From: Oscillospiraceae bacterium
GTDB lineage: Bacteria; Bacillota; Clostridia; Oscillospirales; Ruminococcaceae
Assembly: GCA_021201135.1 (NCBI GenBank)
Contig: JAJQGT010000006.1
Span: 223,254 to 287,253, forward strand
DNA: 64,000 bases
Direction: 5' to 3'
The position numbers and the translations under genes are program-made. Shown one piece after another: positions 59,287-64,000 of this stretch. How positions within the stretch are numbered: position 1 is the first letter of the stretch; every line of letters starts with the position of its first letter. The notes beneath the pieces were generated by a model that worked only from the letters and a program-made list of their open reading frames with translations, did not search any database and was not told the origin of the DNA.

Positions 59287-60270
59287 TTACTCGGTTCTGA
59301 CAGGTCGGAGCATCAGCTCATTAATTGCCACACTTGGCGATTTGCCCTCAAACAGCACTTTATTGACTTCTGTCGTTATCGGCATATCTACCCCATATTT
59401 ATTTGCAAGCTCCAATGTTGCCTTGGCGCAGGCATAGCCCTCTACTGTACCGATTCTTCTGACGGCTTCCTCGGGCTCGACGCCCTGACCGATGAGAAGT
59501 CCGGCACGATAGTTGCGGGAGTGCATGCTTGTGCAGGTTACAACCAGATCGCCTAATCCTGCAAGACCGCTGAAGGTGTCCTGTTTGGCACCCATTTCCA
59601 CACCGAGACGGGTGATTTCGCTCAAGCCTCTTGTCATGAGAGCGGCTTTTGTGTTGTCACCAAATCCGAGACCTCCGACGACTCCCGAACATAGGGCAAT
59701 TACATTCTTGACAGCACCGCCGACTTCACAGCCGATAACATCGGAATTGACATAAAGTCTTAATACATCATCGGAAAAGCTTGACTGAATCAGACGAGCG
59801 GCTTCTTCATCCTCGGAGGCAACTGCGACCGCTGTCGGCATTCCTCTGCCGAGCTCTTCCGCATGCGACGGTCCCGAAAGAACGGCTATCCTGTTATCGG
59901 GAAAGACTTCCCCGATGACTTCGCTCATACGCTTCAAAGATCCGTCTTCAAGCCCCTTCGCACTGCTCACGATTATACTGTTTTTATTGACGTAAGGTTT
60001 TGCCTGTTCACAGACAGAGCGGACGAATTTCGAAGGTATTCCGACTACTACTATGTCCCTGTCCGATGCGCAGGATATATCCTCGCAGAGATTGACCGAC
60101 TTCGGAATCTGAACGCCCGGAAGCTTTGCTCTTAATTCCCCCGTTCTTCTTATCGTGTCGAGCTCATCTTTAAAGGCACTCCATACGGTCACATCGTGAC
60201 CGAGTCGAGAAGAAGTGCATGCAAGAGCAAGCCCCCATCCGCCCGAGCCTAAGATTGTGATACTTGTCAC
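59287..60270 (-). CDS. gpsA: NAD(P)-dependent glycerol-3-phosphate dehydrogenase
   Basis: GpsA makes sn-glycerol 3-phosphate for phospholipids. The 327-residue protein has the Rossmann motif ILGSGGWGLALA (about 6-17), VSSAKGLE, LSGPSHAEE, the catalytic Lys in GGAVKNVIALCSG, and RNYRAGLLIGQG. The start is GTG 60270, which overlaps the plsY stop as GTGA, so the two phospholipid-entry enzymes are translationally coupled. Confidence 0.97.
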   Translation of the reverse strand: MTSITILGSGGWGLALACTSSRLGHDVTVWSAFKDELDTIRRTGELRAKLPGVQIPKSVNLCEDISCASDRDIVVVGIPSKFVRSVCEQAKPYVNKNSIIVSSAKGLEDGSLKRMSEVIGEVFPDNRIAVLSGPSHAEELGRGMPTAVAVASEDEEAARLIQSSFSDDVLRLYVNSDVIGCEVGGAVKNVIALCSGVVGGLGFGDNTKAALMTRGLSEITRLGVEMGAKQDTFSGLAGLGDLVVTCTSMHSRNYRAGLLIGQGVEPEEAVRRIGTVEGYACAKATLELANKYGVDMPITTEVNKVLFEGKSPSVAINELMLRPVRTE

Positions 60271-60941
60271 TTGTTATCTCCCTGCTTTCTGAATGTGAAT
60301 TTTGATTCCGTATGGTTTCTGAGACGCTGAATATTCGGCATATGCCTTACAAAGCAGAAGATTCCCATAGCAAGGGCTATAATTGCGTGTATAGCCGTAT
60401 AAATATTGAGCTCGCCGAGCATTATCAGGTCGGCTAAGATGTAGCATATCGGGTAAGCCACACAGCATGTGATGGAACTGAGAGACACATATCTTGTTGC
60501 AATAAATACAATAAGAAATGCAATCAGAGCCAACAAAAATGCTAACGGATTTATACATATAGTGCAAACAGCCGCAATTAAAATTCCCTTTCCGCCTTTG
60601 AAGCCGTAGAAAATCGGGAAGCAATGTCCCATCACGGCGAACATCGAAGCAACCATGCAGGCAGTCATGACATTGTGCTCATCACCAGAAAATAATCCTG
60701 ACGAGAAAAGCACAGCTCTTGTTCCGAAAACAACCACAATGCCCTTAAGGACATCAATAATCAGGGTCATTGCCGCACTGATGCCGCCGAAGGTACGGTA
60801 TACATTCGTAAGTCCTGCGTTATGACTACCGTAATCCCTGATATCCTGTCTTTTGATAAGACGAACGGAAATAATTGCGGAGTTGAGGCTTCCTATCAGA
60901 TAGGATATAACCGCAACCACAAGTAAAGCCAGATAGTACAA
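60267..60941 (-). CDS. plsY: Glycerol-3-phosphate acyltransferase PlsY
   Basis: PlsY transfers acyl groups from acyl phosphate to glycerol 3-phosphate in the membrane. The 224-residue protein has about five helices and the three PlsY motifs: YLIGSLNSAIISVRL with DYGSHNAGLTNVYR, GHCFPIFYGFKGGKG, and the C-terminal loop before RHMPNIQRLRNHTESKF. The start is TTG 60941 behind AGGAG. It follows der after 14 nt and is coupled to gpsA. Confidence 0.96.
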   Translation of the reverse strand: MYYLALLVVAVISYLIGSLNSAIISVRLIKRQDIRDYGSHNAGLTNVYRTFGGISAAMTLIIDVLKGIVVVFGTRAVLFSSGLFSGDEHNVMTACMVASMFAVMGHCFPIFYGFKGGKGILIAAVCTICINPLAFLLALIAFLIVFIATRYVSLSSITCCVAYPICYILADLIMLGELNIYTAIHAIIALAMGIFCFVRHMPNIQRLRNHTESKFTFRKQGDNK

Positions 60942-60955
60942 TTTGTCAGCTCCTG

Positions 60956-62287
60956 TTATTTAGTGTCCTGATTGTCTCTTTCACGGACGATAATGCGAAT
61001 AGGTGTTCCTTCAAGTCCTCCGAAGGTGTCCCTTATCTGGTTCTCAAGGTATCTGCGATATGAGAAGTGGAACAGCTCCGCCGAATTTACAAACATAACA
61101 ATTGTAGGCGGATTGGTCGAAGGCTGAGTCATATAGTATATTTTCAGGCGCTTGCCCTTGTCCGACGGCGGCTGTACTCTGTTGACGGAGTAAGCCAGAA
61201 TGTCGTTGAGCTTGCCTGTGGATATTCTCATTGAATTGTTTGCATAGACGCGGTTAATAAGCTCGAAAAGCTTGTCCACACGCTGTCCCGTCTTTGCGGA
61301 AATGAATATAAACGGAACATAGTCCATAAAGCTGAGCTTCTCCTTGAGATTATCGGAAAACTCCTTCATGGTGTTGGTGTCCTTTTCGATTATATCCCAC
61401 TTGTTGACGGCAACTATGCAAGCTTTGCCCTGTTCATGGGCATAGCCGGCAACTTTGGAGTCCTGTTCCGTGAATCCGACAGAGGCATCTATTACTATAA
61501 CGGCGACATCAGCTTCATCAACCGCCATATATGCTCTGAGGACGCTGTAGTGCTCGATATTTTCGTATACTTTCGATTTCTTTCTTATACCGGCAGTGTC
61601 GACAAAAGTATATTTTCCCCATTCGTTTTCAACTTCGGCATCCGTAGCATCTCTGGTGGTTCCTGCAATGTTGGAAACTATCGCTCTTTCCTCACCGACG
61701 ATTCTGTTGATAATGGAAGACTTACCGACGTTGGGCTTACCGATTACAGCGACACGAATACTGTCTTTATCTTCGTTTCCATCGCTCTCGGGGAGATTTT
61801 CCAAAACTCTGTCAAGTAAATCACCGGTGCCGTAGCCATGAACAGATGAAACCTCAACCGGGTCGCCAAGACCGAGGTTATAGAATTCATAGAATTCCGG
61901 CTCGGGAGGACCCAATCTGTCGCATTTATTGACGCAGAGTACAATCGGTTTTCCCGACTTCTGGAGCATCGACGCTACTTCATAGTCGTTTGCCGTTACT
62001 CCGGAACGGATATCGGTTACCAAGATGATTACGGAAGCTTTATCAATCGCAATCTGAGCCTGACGTCTCATCTGGACGAGTATGGTATCTGTTGTTTTTG
62101 GCTCAATTCCTCCCGTGTCCACGAGCATAAATTCACGGGTACGCCACTCGCACTTTGAGTAAATTCTGTCTCTTGTGACACCCGGGGTGTCGTCGACTAT
62201 CGAAAGTCTCTTGCCTATAAGCTTATTGAATAATGTGGATTTTCCTACGTTGGGTCGCCCCACAACGGCGACAATCGGCAAAGCCAT
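60956..62287 (-). CDS. der: Ribosome-associated GTPase Der/EngA
   Basis: Der has two tandem GTPase domains and a KH-like C-terminal domain and is essential for 50S maturation. The 443-residue protein shows first-domain G1 GRPNVGKSTLFN and G3 DTGGIE, second-domain G1 GKPNVGKSSIIN, G3 DTAGIR and G4 NKWD, then the KH domain (HFSYRRYLENQIRDTFGGLEGTPIRI). ATG 62287 follows AAGGAGG. It begins the der-plsY-gpsA operon. Confidence 0.98.
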   Translation of the reverse strand: MALPIVAVVGRPNVGKSTLFNKLIGKRLSIVDDTPGVTRDRIYSKCEWRTREFMLVDTGGIEPKTTDTILVQMRRQAQIAIDKASVIILVTDIRSGVTANDYEVASMLQKSGKPIVLCVNKCDRLGPPEPEFYEFYNLGLGDPVEVSSVHGYGTGDLLDRVLENLPESDGNEDKDSIRVAVIGKPNVGKSSIINRIVGEERAIVSNIAGTTRDATDAEVENEWGKYTFVDTAGIRKKSKVYENIEHYSVLRAYMAVDEADVAVIVIDASVGFTEQDSKVAGYAHEQGKACIVAVNKWDIIEKDTNTMKEFSDNLKEKLSFMDYVPFIFISAKTGQRVDKLFELINRVYANNSMRISTGKLNDILAYSVNRVQPPSDKGKRLKIYYMTQPSTNPPTIVMFVNSAELFHFSYRRYLENQIRDTFGGLEGTPIRIIVRERDNQDTK

Positions 62288-62325
62288 GCTCCGCCTCCTT
62301 AAATTCAGAATATAATGGTAGAAGT

Positions 62326-62366
62326 TATTAAAAAATCAGAGAAGGAAATGCTCCTTCTCTGATTTT
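62326..62366 (-). terminator. Terminator of yceD-rpmF
   Basis: A perfect 15-bp stem (62332-62346 with 62352-62366), loop of 5, followed on the minus strand by TTTTTTAATAA. Confidence 0.9.
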
Positions 62367-62392
62367 GAAGAAGACAAAGCTTCGTTTAAAGA

Positions 62393-62575
62393 CTATGCTT
62401 CCTTCTCGATAACCATGGTACCCTTATAGTAGCCGCAGTTACTGCAAACCTTGTGCGGTGAGGTTAAAGCACCGCAGTTGGAGCACCTTGAAAGTGCGGG
62501 AGCTTCAAGCTTCCAAACGCTTGAACGTCTTTTGTCTCTTCTTGCTTTGGAGACTTTTCTCTTCGGTACTGCCAT
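62393..62575 (-). CDS. rpmF: 50S ribosomal protein L32
   Basis: A 60-residue large-subunit protein starting MAVPKRKVSKARRDKRRSS. It carries the zinc-ribbon form of L32 with CSNCG twice (about residues 32-36 and 45-49), the zinc-containing variant rather than the cysteine-free one. ATG 62575 follows GGAGGTG. Co-transcribed with the DUF177 gene, the usual arrangement in bacteria. Confidence 0.97.
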   Translation of the reverse strand: MAVPKRKVSKARRDKRRSSVWKLEAPALSRCSNCGALTSPHKVCSNCGYYKGTMVIEKEA

Positions 62576-62632
62576 TTTCAGCACCTCCTCCTTGACAAAT
62601 TATGACATAGCTACTTTGCTTTGCACAAATGA

Positions 62633-63103
62633 TTATTGGTCACTTTCGCAATCGCAATCACCGTCGTTGAGATTTTTGCCGCATGTCGGGCAAATGCCCT
62701 TGCAATCTTCGCGGCAAAGAATTTTGGTCGGCACTGAAAGTAGCAAATCTGAGATAGCTAACTCATTAAGATCAAGAGTTTCGCCGGAGCAATAGACATA
62801 CTCATCATCGTCGGGAAGATTTTCGTTATCTTCGTCGCCTCTCACGAGGATATGAGTATAATCCTGATTATACCGGCGGGTGAATTCAGCCAAGCATCGG
62901 TCGCAGATATGGGAAACAGTGTAGTCGAGATTATAGGAAAGAGTTACGATTCCGGCTCGGCAGACTGTTTTTCCCCGTAAGGTTACGGGAGTGATGAACT
63001 CCCCTACTCCTTTATACTTGTCCATATCGCTTTGGGGAATGTCGATTTCGACAGGACGTTCGCCGTCCTCCCCGTCAAACAGCGGCTTAAGCTTCAGCAG
63101 CAC
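62633..63103 (-). CDS. DUF177/YceD family protein
   Basis: A 156-residue YceD-family protein, usually encoded with rpmF and linked to large-subunit or 23S rRNA processing. The conserved segments HICDRCLAEFTRRYNQDY and the C-terminal CREDCKGICPTCGKNLNDGDCDC (two Cys pairs) are clear. The start is GTG 63103, 4 nt after GAGGTG and about 18 nt after the predicted transcript start. The longer ORF to 63193 spans the promoter and is rejected. Confidence 0.88.
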   Translation of the reverse strand: MLLKLKPLFDGEDGERPVEIDIPQSDMDKYKGVGEFITPVTLRGKTVCRAGIVTLSYNLDYTVSHICDRCLAEFTRRYNQDYTHILVRGDEDNENLPDDDEYVYCSGETLDLNELAISDLLLSVPTKILCREDCKGICPTCGKNLNDGDCDCESDQ

Positions 63104-63127
63104 ATTACACCTCAGAATATCACAAAC

Positions 63128-63156
63128 ATTATACTTTAGCGAGCGCAGAATGTCAA
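63128..63156 (-). promoter_or_regulatory. Promoter of yceD-rpmF
   Basis: Minus strand TTGACA (63151-63156), 17-bp spacer, TATAAT (63128-63133): full consensus. Confidence 0.85.
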
Positions 63157-63251
63157 TAGTTTTGAAAAATTTTGATTCCTCGCCCGATAACACACTTCAT
63201 CTCCGCCGCAAAACAATGATTCACGGCGGAGAAGCACGCTTACAAAAGAAT

Positions 63252-63659
63252 TCAGTTGTCGAGACGCTTTACGATGCTCTCGGGAAGATTCTCCTTGTCC
63301 TCGGAAACCGTGAAGACGATAAGGATGTCGGGAGCAACAGCCTCAATCTTTTCGAAGAGGTCTTCAAGCTCGTCGTAGTTTCTGCCGCCAATCTTAAGAA
63401 TTCCGTCAACAAAAATCTCGGATATATCATAGTTTGCGGCAATAGTTCCGGTGATGAAGCCATAGAACTTGTCGTAACTGTCAATCTTGTAGCCATCGAC
63501 ATCAACGAGTCTGACACTGTAAGGAATGTCATAGGTGAGCTGCATGCTCTTTTCGATGCAGACTATGTTTCCCTTGGTGTTGGCGACTGCGTCCTTGATA
63601 AGGTCAAGCAGTATCTTGGTTTTGCCGGATCCCTTTTTGCCGGTGATCAGTTTAATCAT
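63252..63659 (-). CDS. Small P-loop NTPase-like protein, unknown function
   Basis: A 135-residue soluble protein starting MIKLITGKKGSGKTKILLDL, a Walker A motif, with a Walker B-like EIFVDGILKIGG near residue 80. Proteins of this size and start are common beside pgi in Clostridia and are sometimes labelled PilT-like without experimental support. ATG 63659 follows GGAGTG. A GC-rich hairpin (CTCCGCCG/CGGCGGAG, 63201-63231) lies downstream and may end its transcript. Function unknown. Confidence 0.8.
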   Translation of the reverse strand: MIKLITGKKGSGKTKILLDLIKDAVANTKGNIVCIEKSMQLTYDIPYSVRLVDVDGYKIDSYDKFYGFITGTIAANYDISEIFVDGILKIGGRNYDELEDLFEKIEAVAPDILIVFTVSEDKENLPESIVKRLDN

Positions 63660-63745
63660 AGTAACACTCCGTTTCCGCCCTTTCGGGCTGTTTTTGCTTT
63701 ATTCTGCGGGATGGAATCAACCATACCGATAGAATCGTTAATAAT

Positions 63746-64000
63746 TTATTCTGCCTTGAGCTTTTCTTCAAGCTCGGACTTGCGATCCTCATAGCCCGGT
63801 TTTCCAAGAAGAGCGAACATATTCTTCTTGTAGCTCTCAACACCCGGTTGATTGAACGGATTTACGCCGAGCATATAACCGGAAAGTGCACAAGCCTTCT
63901 CGAAGAAGTAAACCATCTCGCCGAAGTTGTATTCGTCAAGCCTGTCTACCTCGATGATGAGGTTCGGAACCCCGCCTTCGGTATGAGCAAGAACCGTTCC
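63746..64000 (-). CDS. pgi: Glucose-6-phosphate isomerase, C-terminal part (5' end outside window)
   Basis: The last 84 residues are visible, on a frame open to the right edge. They include [28 protein letters not shown] and [14 protein letters not shown], the conserved C-terminal helix region of clostridial Pgi, with the catalytic-site Lys in ESYKKNMF. Pgi interconverts glucose 6-phosphate and fructose 6-phosphate. Stop codon at 63746-63748. Confidence 0.93.
   Translation of the reverse strand, partial: GTVLAHTEGGVPNLIIEVDRLDEYNFGEMVYFFEKACALSGYMLGVNPFNQPGVESYKKNMFALLGKPGYEDRKSELEEKLKAE

Noticed and set aside
62991-63794. Plus-strand ORF (267 codons)
   Set aside because: Crosses a consensus minus-strand promoter and is antisense to yceD and the P-loop gene.
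1-64000. CRISPR arrays, insertion sequences, prophage or rRNA genes
   Set aside because: No regularly spaced repeats, transposase or integrase genes, phage structural genes or rRNA were seen.

Overview
The window looks like a chromosomal segment from an anaerobic, fibre-associated Gram-positive gut or rumen Clostridium of the Ruminococcus/Oscillospiraceae type. The reasons are PolC, Hsp33, YlmC/YmxH and SpoIID homologues, a secreted cohesin-like protein, GH30-like and GH3 enzymes, and near-consensus housekeeping promoters (TTGACA-17-TATAAT) with strong Shine-Dalgarno sites. This placement is inferred from gene content; no rRNA is present.

Layout. 1-1.8 kb: the N-terminal part of a cohesin-like surface protein, divergent from an AraC regulator, then tRNA-Cys. 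1.8-7 kb: a yerC-methyltransferase-hslO operon and a lon-engB operon. 7-9 kb: tRNA-Arg, a short acidic leader ORF ahead of a CNNM/CorC ion transporter gene, and tRNA-Ala. 9-14.5 kb: an AI-2E-family permease, a TetR regulator, a patatin-like lipase, a radical-SAM-derived protein that has lost its iron-sulfur cluster loop, and divergently from it an intact radical SAM/SPASM-like enzyme. Two intergenic regions in this block share the same 22-bp inverted repeat, so it looks like one small TetR regulon. 14.5-24 kb: two FtsX/MacB-type ABC systems flanking cysK and an Rrf2 regulator; the second has a secreted, membrane-anchored partner and an OmpR-type direct repeat at its promoter. 24-27.4 kb: an anchored GH30-like hydrolase and a purine permease. 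27.6-32.1 kb: an operon with a 2-hydroxyacid dehydrogenase, proBA and two membrane proteins of unknown role. 32-40 kb: a SpoIID homologue lacking the catalytic Glu, tRNA-Arg, ychF, trpS, a beta-helix surface protein, and an HD hydrolase-mnmA-TtcA-like tRNA modification operon. 40-43 kb: a frameshifted DUF1538 membrane protein gene with a PII-like partner, and a GtrA-like protein. 43-48.5 kb: a GH3 enzyme, a methyltransferase paired with an AT-rich coiled-coil orphan, ymxH and a Cys-containing conserved protein.

48.6-64 kb is core genome on the minus strand: pyrH-frr-uppS-cdsA-dxr-rseP-ispG-polC, then der-plsY-gpsA, yceD-rpmF, a small P-loop protein and the 3' end of pgi. These genes link isoprenoid (dxr, ispG, uppS) and phospholipid (plsY, gpsA, cdsA) synthesis with ribosome recycling and assembly.

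The most novel-looking items are the cluster-less/intact radical SAM pair with its shared operator, and the Asp-rich 28-residue leader ORF with a hairpin before the CNNM transporter gene, which would fit a divalent-cation-sensing leader peptide. Both are inferences from sequence alone.
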